From assembly GCA_051861545.1 (NCBI GenBank), contig JBIMKP010000017.1, forward strand, positions 22,888 to 86,887: a stretch of DNA of 64,000 nt, written 5' to 3'. Each line of letters opens with the position of its first letter. Position 1 is the stretch's first letter. The notes under the pieces were generated by a model that worked only from the letters and a program-made list of their open reading frames with translations, was not told the DNA's origin and made no database searches. Shown here in pieces: positions 54,284 through 61,922 of the stretch. The translations under genes and the position numbers were made by a program. This DNA is from CAISCU01 sp051861545. Its GTDB lineage: Bacteria; Bacteroidota; Bacteroidia; UKL13-3.

Positions 54284-54393
54284 ATTTTAAAATACATCAA
54301 ACAATCATTGTTCTAAAAAATTGCACTTGTTAAATGTTATTTGATAGCTTACTGAATTGAAGCCAGTTGCCAGGAGCCAGTTGCCAGAAGCTA

Positions 54394-55047
54394 TCAAAGG
54401 ACCATTTCCGGAATTTCTCCCTCAACAACCAATCTGCCTGCTGTTTTTTCTTTGATATAATCTACACTTACTCCGGGAGCTCTTTCTAAAAGAACGAAAC
54501 CTCTTTCATCTATATCAAAAACACCTAATTCGGTTACTACTTTTTTAACGCAGCCTAAACCAGTAATTGGCAAACTGCATTTGGGTAATAATTTAGATTC
54601 TCCTGCTTTGTTTACATGCTGCATGGCAACAATGATGTTTTTTGCAGAAGCCACTAAATCCATTGCGCCACCCATTCCTTTAACCATTTTACCTGGAATT
54701 TTCCAGTTGGCTATATCACCGTTATCTGCAACTTCCATGGCACCTAAAACGGTTAAATCAACACGACCACTTCTAATCATGCCAAAACTCATTGCAGAAT
54801 CGAAAAAAGAGGAACCTTTTAATGTTGTAACAGTTTGTTTGCCTGCATTGATTAAATCAGGATCCACATCTTCCTCGTAAGGAAAAGGACCAATTCCCAA
54901 TAAACCATTTTCAGATTGAAGAATCACTTCAATTCCTTCGGGAACATAATTGGCAACCAAAGTTGGGATACCAATTCCTAAATTTACATAATAACCATCT
55001 TTTAATTCTTTGGCTATTCTTTTTGCAATTCCAAATTTATCAAGCAT
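54394..55047 (-). CDS. 3-oxoacid CoA-transferase subunit B
   Basis: The 217-residue subunit belongs to enzymes that move CoA between succinyl-CoA (or another acyl-CoA) and a 3-oxoacid, used in ketone-body and branched-chain degradation. The catalytic Glu is E46 in QSENGLLGIGP. YVNLGIGIPTLVANYVPEG, GGAMDLVASAKNIIVAM and a C-terminal LERAPGVSVDYIKEKTAGRL are typical of ScoB. I use the ATG at 55047 because the upstream extension has no family match. The alpha subunit, usually adjacent, is not within this window: a divergent secreted-protein gene lies upstream. Confidence 0.92.
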   Translation of the reverse strand: MLDKFGIAKRIAKELKDGYYVNLGIGIPTLVANYVPEGIEVILQSENGLLGIGPFPYEEDVDPDLINAGKQTVTTLKGSSFFDSAMSFGMIRSGRVDLTVLGAMEVADNGDIANWKIPGKMVKGMGGAMDLVASAKNIIVAMQHVNKAGESKLLPKCSLPITGLGCVKKVVTELGVFDIDERGFVLLERAPGVSVDYIKEKTAGRLVVEGEIPEMVL

Positions 55048-55154
55048 GTGGCGAAGATAAATTCTTTTAATAAAAAGATGTGACAAATAATCAAATAGAA
55101 TCGATTGTTTTTTTATAAAATGTTTTTTAAATTCGATAATCAAATAAAAATAAT

Positions 55155-55817
55155 ATGAAACTTCAAACTTCAAACTTCAAACCACAAATTTTAATTTGGT
55201 TTACCCTTTTTCTAATTTCATTTTCTTCATTTAGTCAAAACAATCTAGGACCAGATGTTGAGGACAATCCTGACAGGCCGCAAGGTTGTTATTTTAGAGC
55301 AAGTGAGCCTGGACGTCCAGACTTAGTCGATAAATGTATTCCTTGTGCACTGCCTGATATTATGCAGATTGTGCAACCCCCAAGTTTGTGTTCAGATATA
55401 CTAGCACTTAGAAATCAATATGGATGCTGCCCAATTTGTTGGATAGTTATTGACCCAACTAACTTTAAACTAATGATAAACTATTTGAGGGATATACATT
55501 GGGGTAGAGGTTGGAGACCTGTTGAAAATGATCCAACTGGGCTTACTCAACTTATAAACTCAATTGATACAACCAATAATACTCCAACTTGGGGGATTTA
55601 TTTTCCTAAAACTAACCAATTTCTTATCAGTAGCTCTAAACCGCAAACGACTAAAATGTTTGGAAATACAAACGGAGAATATATGGGAATCTTTTTATCT
55701 GCGACCCCAGTTTCTGGTAGGATTCAAATTGGTGAAAGAGCCTTAACAGAAGAAATCCATAATTGGCTAGAAATGGACCCAAACCCTTGTTCTGTTGGAT
55801 ATAGCATTCCATATTAA
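55155..55817 (+). CDS. Secreted Cys-rich protein of unknown function
   Basis: The 220-residue protein has a signal peptide (ILIWFTLFLISFSSFSQ, ends near residue 27) and nine cysteines, most of them in the first third (CYFRAS, DKCIPCALPDI, SLCSD, YGCCPICWIVID), suggesting disulfides. I do not recognise the family. The first codons contain three tandem copies of the 7-base unit CTTCAAA. The stop overlaps the ATG of the next gene by one base (TAATG), so it is coupled to that T9SS cargo gene. It lacks a sorting domain itself. Confidence 0.8.
   Translation: MKLQTSNFKPQILIWFTLFLISFSSFSQNNLGPDVEDNPDRPQGCYFRASEPGRPDLVDKCIPCALPDIMQIVQPPSLCSDILALRNQYGCCPICWIVIDPTNFKLMINYLRDIHWGRGWRPVENDPTGLTQLINSIDTTNNTPTWGIYFPKTNQFLISSSKPQTTKMFGNTNGEYMGIFLSATPVSGRIQIGERALTEEIHNWLEMDPNPCSVGYSIPY
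55161..55181 (+). repeat. Three tandem 7-bp units at a gene start
   Basis: CTTCAAA is repeated three times at 55161-55181, in codons 3-9 of the secreted protein. Because seven is not a multiple of three, losing or gaining one unit would shift the reading frame. Confidence 0.7.
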
Positions 55818-56770
55818 TGTTATTTATGAAAATTATAATAACAATTATATTAATTACAATTGGTTGTGTTAAAAACACTTTAGCACAACCATTCTTTAAT
55901 TTTACTTCTTCTGAAGTTAAATATGAAAACTTAGAAAAGCCTTTTAGTTTATGGCCCGATCAATATTGGGATGCTCCAACAGGTCAAGCCCGTTATGTAA
56001 TTCTACCTTTTAGTTTTAATTTTTTAGGTGTAGATTATTCAAATGTATGGGTATCAAAATCAGGTGCAATTACATTTTTTCACCCTCAAACATTTTTAGC
56101 AAATGTTGTGTATTTACTTAATACCAGATTGAAAGAAAAAAATGTTAATGCCCCATTTGCATCTAGCATTAATATTCAATTTGATAGTTTGATTAATCAA
56201 AAAATCTTCAAAATAGAATATAAAAATGTGGGTTTTATGAAAAGTAAAGACACCTCAGATTATGCAAATTTTCAAGTTTGGTTATATGAAGGAACAAATG
56301 AAATTGAAATTAGGTATGGGAAAATTAAAGCAGACACAAGTGCTTGGTTACAATCAATCGGCCCATATGTTGGAATTGGGAAAGATGAGCAGAAAACCTT
56401 AGCACTTTTAGGTGGCAATCCTAATAATCCAAAATACCTCATTCATAGAGATACCTTTTTATTAGATTTTCCAAAAGAAAATACAATTTATCAATTTAAA
56501 CCGATTAAAAATAAGATTCAGGAAGTTGATTTCATCAATTCTATTCAGATTTATCCAAATCCATGTCTAAGCTCAATAAATATCGAATTTAATTCTAATG
56601 AAGCCAAAAAAGTGGAAATTTGGGATTTAGATGGACAATTTCTTAAATCAATTGAATTAGAAGGATATAAATCAGAAATTGATTTATCTGACTTAAATTC
56701 CGGAATTTATTTAGTATCAATCAACCTTGATGAACAAAAGGTTTTTAGGAAGATTGTTTTGTCGAGATAA
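55817..56770 (+). CDS. Secreted protein with T9SS sorting domain
   Basis: The 317-residue protein has a signal peptide (MKIIITIILITIGCVKNTLA from the ATG at 55826; the ATG at 55817 overlaps the previous stop). A beta-rich domain at ~30-225 follows (YVILPFSFNFLGVDYSNVWV, NAPFASSINIQFDSL, YANFQVWLYEGTNEIEIRYG), resembling the NIDO-like/lectin-like sandwiches found in surface proteins. A T9SS type A domain ends it (IQIYPNPCLSSINIEF, then GIYLVSINLDEQKVFRKIVL). It should be exported by T9SS. It forms a coupled pair with the Cys-rich protein upstream, which may be its partner. Confidence 0.85.
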   Translation: MLFMKIIITIILITIGCVKNTLAQPFFNFTSSEVKYENLEKPFSLWPDQYWDAPTGQARYVILPFSFNFLGVDYSNVWVSKSGAITFFHPQTFLANVVYLLNTRLKEKNVNAPFASSINIQFDSLINQKIFKIEYKNVGFMKSKDTSDYANFQVWLYEGTNEIEIRYGKIKADTSAWLQSIGPYVGIGKDEQKTLALLGGNPNNPKYLIHRDTFLLDFPKENTIYQFKPIKNKIQEVDFINSIQIYPNPCLSSINIEFNSNEAKKVEIWDLDGQFLKSIELEGYKSEIDLSDLNSGIYLVSINLDEQKVFRKIVLSR

Positions 56771-56891
56771 TAATCGAACCATTTATATTTATTAAACCTG
56801 CAACTGTAGGAAGATTATCAGTTAACAACAATTTCTAGTATTTTTTGCTTGAAATAGTCCCAAATTCTTTCTAGTGAAATATCTATGTGTA

Positions 56892-57704
56892 TTATTGAAT
56901 TAGGTTTCTATTAATAATTGATTGTAAAATCAACATTTGCTTAATAGCAACCTTATTTAGTTTTAATAATCTTTCGGTTTGAGATATTCCTTCATTAATT
57001 AGAAGGGCATTAATATTTTCCAAATTAGAAAGACAAATCAATTCATTTATGTTAGCATAGTCTCTAATATTCCCTTTAAGATGAGGATTTTCTACTCTCC
57101 AATTCTTTGCAGTTTTACCAAATAAAGCCATATTAAGTACATCTGCCTCATTGGCATAAATTTTTGAAGCTTGCTGTGGACTAATCTCTGTAGGTATCAA
57201 ATTTTCTTTAATCGCATCAGTATGAATATGATAGTTTAATTTTGACAATTCACGTTTTGCAGACCATCCAATTTGTTTTTGTTCCTCTTCTTTAAGCCGC
57301 TGAAATTCTGAAATAAGATATATTTTAAATGGTACACTTATCGCAGAACCAAACTCAAAAGCAATATCTTTATGAGCAAAAGTGCCTCCATATTTCCCTT
57401 TTCTAACTATTATACCTATAGCATTTGTTTTTTCAATCCATTCAGATGCACTTAGCACAAAATTTGGCAATCCTGCTTGCATTTTAAAGTGGTCAGATTC
57501 CACCACTTTAAAATTAGGATTGTTAATCTGCTCCCAAACACTTAAAAACTCAATGGCATATCGAGTCCTCAGCCAGTTTTTGATAATATCAGCGGCTCGA
57601 CTTTCGCTTTCTTTTGCGTTAGCCATATCTGTAAGGGAAATATAATCTGCATTCTCATAAGTTATTACAGTTATCTCAGTTTCTTTTACCTTTAGTTTTG
57701 CCAT
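56892..57704 (-). CDS. KilA-N domain protein
   Basis: The 270-residue protein has an N-terminal KilA-N domain (~5-135): YISLTDMANAKES, IIKNWLRTRYAIEFLSVWE, and the closing GKYGGTFAHKDIAFEFGSAI and PFKIYLISEFQRL. KilA-N domains bind nucleic acid and are typical of phage antirepressors and related accessory genes. The C-terminal half (~140-270) is helical (SAKRELSKLNYHIHTDAIKE; YANEADVLNMALFGKTAKNW) and recurs in bacterial KilA-N proteins. No phage or transposon genes surround it, so it is an isolated accessory gene, probably acquired horizontally. About 200 bases without a visible feature lie upstream. Confidence 0.9.
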   Translation of the reverse strand: MAKLKVKETEITVITYENADYISLTDMANAKESESRAADIIKNWLRTRYAIEFLSVWEQINNPNFKVVESDHFKMQAGLPNFVLSASEWIEKTNAIGIIVRKGKYGGTFAHKDIAFEFGSAISVPFKIYLISEFQRLKEEEQKQIGWSAKRELSKLNYHIHTDAIKENLIPTEISPQQASKIYANEADVLNMALFGKTAKNWRVENPHLKGNIRDYANINELICLSNLENINALLINEGISQTERLLKLNKVAIKQMLILQSIINRNLIQ

Positions 57705-57906
57705 ATATTTTGGGTATAAATTATCCTTAAATCAATAAAATCTGAATAATTCAATAAACATATTTTAGCTTTGATATTTGATCTAAATTCTTGCAATTCT
57801 TTACAAAAGTTTCTAAAATTATAATGCGCTTATAAATGATTTTATATTCTTAGCTCATTAGGGTTTGACCTTTTATGAAATTAAAAAAATAACTTCACTT
57901 GATAGA

Positions 57907-58920
57907 CTAAGCTTTCGGAATCCTTGGGTTCATTACCTTAAACCAAATTGGAGGAATGGCAGCCAAAAAGAACAATCCTGCATAACCACTAGGCAACTTA
58001 TGTGAAGTCGGATAATTCTGCAAAGTATGATAGGGTTTTGATGCGTAAAAATGGTGATCGGCATGACGGCTTAAATCCACCAAAACAAACCTACTCACAA
58101 ATAAATCTGAATCCCAACTATGAATTTCTGTAACCCTAGTATTTTCTTCCCTACTCATTCCATAATGTTCGATATAGTTTGTATACTCCAATAAAAAATT
58201 AGCTGTAAAACATTGAACAATCCAAGCCAAAACAAGCCATTCTCCTCCAATCACAAAAAAGAAAATCAATAATAAAATATGTAGGATTAATTGTCTGTAC
58301 ACATAGTGATTCAGCAAATTCAATTTCTTAGCTTCTTTGTTTAATCTTTCATGTTCTAGGTGGATTGCACCTGTAAATTGCCCAGCAACAGAGCGTGTAA
58401 AAAAGGCATACAATGATTCATCTTTTTTTGCTGTTGCAGGATCTCTGTCGGTAGCAACCCATTTGTGATGAACCCTTAAATGTTCTACAAAAAAGTAAGT
58501 ATTTCCGGCACTAAAGAGTAAAAACTTACCCATGGCTTGCATGAATTTGCTTTTACGGTGAATTAATTCATGTGCAACAACAATAGCGGATGAACCTGAA
58601 TTAATACCAGTACTTAAAGCTGCAGGAATGATAAACAAAGGAGATAAAATTCCATTCATGTATCCCCAAACCAAACTTGTTATGACTGCAATTTGAAAAG
58701 GAATGTGCAACAATAGAATGAAATCAGGAATCCAATCGTTTTTGGATGAATGTTCATTCGATGAAAAAGCCGGACCAATCCATTCGAACAAAGCCAGAAT
58801 ACCTAATGAATAAATAAGGTTGGCAAAACTCCACCATTCACCATGAAGGTTTCCATAAATACAAACCAGAGCTGGACTTAAACTAAATAAATACAGAGAA
58901 TTTCTAAGACTCGATTTCAT
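57907..58920 (-). CDS. AlkB-type membrane hydroxylase (alkane 1-monooxygenase family)
   Basis: The 337-residue integral membrane di-iron enzyme has the histidine boxes HELIH (117-121), EHLRVHH (146-152), NYIEHYG and LSRHADHH, the set that defines AlkB/XylM hydroxylases. About six membrane helices carry them. The enzyme would hydroxylate terminal methyl groups of alkanes or related lipids using rubredoxin electrons. No rubredoxin or reductase gene is in this window. The start is the ATG at 58920, overlapping the upstream DUF308 gene by 17 bases. It is shorter than classical AlkB (~400), mainly at the N-terminus. Confidence 0.9.
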   Translation of the reverse strand: MKSSLRNSLYLFSLSPALVCIYGNLHGEWWSFANLIYSLGILALFEWIGPAFSSNEHSSKNDWIPDFILLLHIPFQIAVITSLVWGYMNGILSPLFIIPAALSTGINSGSSAIVVAHELIHRKSKFMQAMGKFLLFSAGNTYFFVEHLRVHHKWVATDRDPATAKKDESLYAFFTRSVAGQFTGAIHLEHERLNKEAKKLNLLNHYVYRQLILHILLLIFFFVIGGEWLVLAWIVQCFTANFLLEYTNYIEHYGMSREENTRVTEIHSWDSDLFVSRFVLVDLSRHADHHFYASKPYHTLQNYPTSHKLPSGYAGLFFLAAIPPIWFKVMNPRIPKA

Positions 58921-59449
58921 TTTCTTTTTTACCCAAATTTTTAATAAGAAAACCAATATAAACCACAAACATACCCAAAAGCAAAGCATACAAACCAACA
59001 ATAAATCCCATGAATTTAGCAGGAAGCGGGTTAAAAACAATCATGAGTCCGAAAGCCAAAGAAACAATTCCATTGATGATAAAAAATATTTTATATCGCT
59101 TTAGAAAGAATGAAGCGACTAAGGTTGCAGAAGCCATAATTATTGCAAAACCACCAATTAAATGAATAAAATAACCTGTTGCTAAGTCGGTTTTAAAGAA
59201 AATAAATACACTAATTAGGATATCAATAAGTGCCCAAAGCCATCCGAAATACCAATTTTTAACACTTTTTCTTAATAAAAAAGAAATTGTTGCATATAAA
59301 ATACCGCTTAATAGGAATAGGAAACCCATGTAATAAATTGGTCCATACAAACTTTCTTGTTGCATAAAAATACTCAGTAAACCAAAGAGCATGAACAAGA
59401 TACCATGAATTAAAGCTGCCCAAAAGGCGCTCATTTTAAAATCATTCAT
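58904..59449 (-). CDS. DUF308/HdeD-like six-TM membrane protein
   Basis: The 181-residue protein has six hydrophobic helices in a repeated two-helix pattern (AALIHGILFMLFGLLSIF, IYYMGFLFLLSGILYATI, FGWLWALIDILISVFIFF, LIGGFAIIMASATLVASF, IFFIINGIVSLAFGLMIV, GFIVGLYALLLGMFVVYI). This is the DUF308 architecture, named after the acid-resistance protein HdeD; function in this phylum is unknown. Its 3' end overlaps the AlkB-type hydroxylase start, so they share a transcript. Confidence 0.88.
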   Translation of the reverse strand: MNDFKMSAFWAALIHGILFMLFGLLSIFMQQESLYGPIYYMGFLFLLSGILYATISFLLRKSVKNWYFGWLWALIDILISVFIFFKTDLATGYFIHLIGGFAIIMASATLVASFFLKRYKIFFIINGIVSLAFGLMIVFNPLPAKFMGFIVGLYALLLGMFVVYIGFLIKNLGKKENEIES

Positions 59450-59560
59450 AAATTAAAAATAGTTTAATTTTCAGGTAATTTAATAAATTTATCGAAAAGC
59501 AGGCATGAAACCTTGGCACACAATTTGAAATTAGTTGAATTATTATAAATTCGCCCTGCA

Positions 59561-59986
59561 ATGAGAATCGTATTAATTATTTGTGCACTTGTGCTTTGGT
59601 TCGGAGTAGAAGATGGTCATGCTCAAAAAAGAGTTGGCGGTAAAATGTTGAAAGGATATGATGTAATTTATCCTTTTAAGAACGGACGCGCTAAGGTGAT
59701 AAAAAATGGCAAAATGGGATATATCGATATGAACGGTGATGAAATCATTAAACCGGAATTCGATAATATTATGCCTTTTGAAAAAGGTGTTGCCCGCGTA
59801 GAAAAGGGTTTATTATTAGGTTTGATTAATGAAGCCGGTGAAATATTACTAGATCCTATTTACGAATCTATCACTGCTCAGAAAGACAATTTATTCATGA
59901 CATCCAGAAAAGGGAAAAGAGGTTTGGTTAAAATAACAGGAACTTCTCCGGATAACGTAGAATACATTGTAGACATTCGAGATTAA
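59561..59986 (+). CDS. Secreted WG-repeat protein
   Basis: The 141-residue protein has a signal peptide (MRIVLIICALVLWFGVEDGH, ends near AQ). About three WG-type beta repeats follow (VIYPFKNGRAKVIKNGKMGY, IDMNGDEIIKPEFDNIMPFE, GLINEAGEILLDPIYESI), giving a small periplasmic or outer-membrane-facing beta protein of unknown function. WG repeats are usually binding modules. It is short for the family, which often has ten or more repeats. It is monocistronic, with a terminator nine bases after the stop. A weak TAAATTCG box near 59544 may be its promoter. Confidence 0.85.
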   Translation: MRIVLIICALVLWFGVEDGHAQKRVGGKMLKGYDVIYPFKNGRAKVIKNGKMGYIDMNGDEIIKPEFDNIMPFEKGVARVEKGLLLGLINEAGEILLDPIYESITAQKDNLFMTSRKGKRGLVKITGTSPDNVEYIVDIRD

Positions 59987-59994
59987 CAAATTTT

Positions 59995-60023
59995 AAAAGC
60001 CCTGAAAACAGGGCTTTTTTATT
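59995..60023. terminator. Bidirectional terminator
   Basis: AAAAGCCCTG (59995-60004) pairs with CAGGGCTTTT (60009-60018), followed by more T's. It is shared by the WG-repeat gene and the convergent symporter gene. Confidence 0.9.
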
Positions 60024-60041
60024 GAATAAACTTTGAGTTTT

Positions 60042-61745
60042 TTAATTAACTAATGAAATTGCTTTTTGCTTGGTAAACAACTGCAATATCAATCCAAATA
60101 TCATCACCAGAAAAGCACCAATAAAATTGAACCACAAAAAGGTGATGTCGGTAAAGAAATACATATACAATACAATTGATTCAGCGATTAATGCTGCATA
60201 AAAAACAGCATGTCCTTGAACTTTCTTTAGGAAAAACGCGGTTAAAAATACACCTAAAATACTTCCATAAAAAAGAGAGCCCAAAACATTCACCGCTTCA
60301 ATTAAACTCCCTAATTTATTGGCAAACATGGCTACACCAACAGCATACAATCCCCATAAAGCAGTACCTAATTTAGAAACCCATAAATAGTGTTCATCTG
60401 AGGCGTTTTTGTTGAACATGCGTTTGTAAATATCAACAACCGAACTTGAAGCCAGTGAGTTTAATTCTGCTGATTTTGATTGCATAGAAGCAGCAAAAAT
60501 CACTGCGATTAAAAGTCCGATTAACCCATGTGGCAAATAATCAAGAACAAATCTTAGAAAGACATAATTGGTATCATTGGTTTCAGATTTATCACTGCGT
60601 TTTTCCATCAAACTACTTAAATCAGCTCTAACTTTATCTTCTTCTTTTATAAGTGATTTGATTGTGTTTGTATGTTGAGAAATAGCAGTTTCATTCTCAC
60701 TTTTGATGGATGCATTTAACAAACTGATTTCTTGCTTTCTCTTTTCAAACAATGCCTGATGTTGATTTTCTAAAACCACCAATTCGTTTGCAAGTGGTGT
60801 GTTTTTTAATTGTTCAATTTCATTGTTGTTAAAAAACAATGGAGATTGATTAAACTGATAAAAAACAAATAACAAAACGCCTATAAACAAAATAGCAAAT
60901 TGCATTGGAACTTTAATCATTCCATTCATAAGCAAACCCATTCGACTTTCTTTCAAATCCTTTGCCGAAATATACCTCGAAACCTGCGATTGGTCGGTAC
61001 CAAAATAACTCAAAGCTAAAAACATCCCTCCAATTAAACCACTCCAGAGATTGTATTTATTACTCATGTCGAATTCTAAATCAATGATGTTCATCTTGCC
61101 CAATTTCCCTGCAATTTTTGTTGCATCAATCATAGAAACATCTGGTGGAAGTAATTTTACAATCATGAATCCAGCTAGAAACATCCCAATAAATATGATT
61201 GACATTTGTTGCAAATGTGTGTAGGAAACAGCTTTTGAACCTCCTGCAACAGTATATACAATCACGATTCCACCTATAAATAAATTGGTCCAATAAATAT
61301 TCCATCCCAATAAAGCAGATAAAATCAAAGCTGGAGCATAAAGTGTTAAACCAGAAGCCAATCCTCGTTGAGTTAGAAAAAGAAAAGAAGTAAGAACACG
61401 AGTTTTTAAATCAAACCTTGTTTCTAAAAACTCATAGGCTGTATAAACCTTCAGTTTGTGATAAATAGGTAGAAATGCTATACTCAAAATTATCATCGCT
61501 AAAGGCAAACCGAAATAATACTGCACAAAACGCATTCCATCGGTATAAGCTTGTCCAGGACCTGAAAGAAAAGTAATTGCACTGGCTTGTGTTGCCATAA
61601 TCGACAAACCAACCATAAACCAAGGCATGCTGTTATCGCCTTTTAAATAATCTTGAATATTCTTTTGTCCACGACTTTTATAAATGCCATAAGAAGCAAT
61701 AAATAAAAGGGAACCTACTAATACAAACCAATCTAGTAAACTCAT
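60042..61745 (-). CDS. Sodium:solute symporter (SSS family)
   Basis: The 567-residue transporter has about 13 membrane helices with the SSS start (RGQKNIQDYLKGDNSMPWF, MATQASAITFLSGPGQAYTD), VYTVAGGSKAVSYTHLQQ and FGTDQSQVSRYISAKDLKES. A charged cytoplasmic or external insertion of ~90 residues (coiled-coil rich, LENQHQALFEKRKQEISLLN) lies between helices near 300-390, unusual for the family. The substrate (sugar, acetate, vitamin, sialate etc.) cannot be told from sequence. Its ATG overlaps the stop of a 39-codon membrane peptide gene (ATGA). Confidence 0.92.
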   Translation of the reverse strand: MSLLDWFVLVGSLLFIASYGIYKSRGQKNIQDYLKGDNSMPWFMVGLSIMATQASAITFLSGPGQAYTDGMRFVQYYFGLPLAMIILSIAFLPIYHKLKVYTAYEFLETRFDLKTRVLTSFLFLTQRGLASGLTLYAPALILSALLGWNIYWTNLFIGGIVIVYTVAGGSKAVSYTHLQQMSIIFIGMFLAGFMIVKLLPPDVSMIDATKIAGKLGKMNIIDLEFDMSNKYNLWSGLIGGMFLALSYFGTDQSQVSRYISAKDLKESRMGLLMNGMIKVPMQFAILFIGVLLFVFYQFNQSPLFFNNNEIEQLKNTPLANELVVLENQHQALFEKRKQEISLLNASIKSENETAISQHTNTIKSLIKEEDKVRADLSSLMEKRSDKSETNDTNYVFLRFVLDYLPHGLIGLLIAVIFAASMQSKSAELNSLASSSVVDIYKRMFNKNASDEHYLWVSKLGTALWGLYAVGVAMFANKLGSLIEAVNVLGSLFYGSILGVFLTAFFLKKVQGHAVFYAALIAESIVLYMYFFTDITFLWFNFIGAFLVMIFGLILQLFTKQKAISLVN

Positions 61746-61861
61746 TTAAGCGAAACCGTTAATATGTAATAAATAATAATCTGAACTAGTAAAAAAAGGA
61801 AGACTATTATATAAAGTCTGTTCCAATTTGTTTCCGAAGGATTATTTGTACCATTTTTCAT
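61742..61861 (-). CDS. 39-residue single-TM peptide coupled to the symporter
   Basis: The ATG at 61861 starts a 39-residue peptide: a polar N-terminus (MKNGTNNPSETNWNRLY) and one hydrophobic helix (IIVFLFLLVQIIIYYILTV). The TGA overlaps the symporter's ATG by four bases, the usual sign of an operon pair with coupled translation. The frame reaches upstream to 61936, but that would overlap the divergent protease gene. I know of no named family; it could be an accessory subunit, as DUF4212-type proteins are for other SSS symporters, though it is not that family. Confidence 0.6.
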   Translation of the reverse strand: MKNGTNNPSETNWNRLYIIVFLFLLVQIIIYYILTVSLK

Positions 61862-61922
61862 GTCAGAATTCCATTTATAAAAAAAGCTATGAGATAAGCT
61901 TAACATCAAATATAATTGCCAA

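Larger units (their letters stand above)
53989..54392. repeat. Degenerate GCTTCTGGC / GCCAGAAGC repeats
   Basis: AGCTTCTGGC occurs at about 54005 and 54019, GCTTCTGGC at 54140 and 54161, and the complementary GCCAGTTGCC / TTGCCAGAAGC at 54362-54391. GGCTTTGGATT follows two of the clusters (near 54027 and 54168). The copies are imperfect and are interrupted by the terminators. Confidence 0.65.
53989..54393. other. Gap with two terminators and short degenerate repeats
   Basis: About 405 bases between convergent mdh and the CoA-transferase gene. It holds hairpins at 54099 and 54242 and three clusters of a GCTTCTGGC-type repeat, listed separately. No open frame is supported. Confidence 0.75.
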
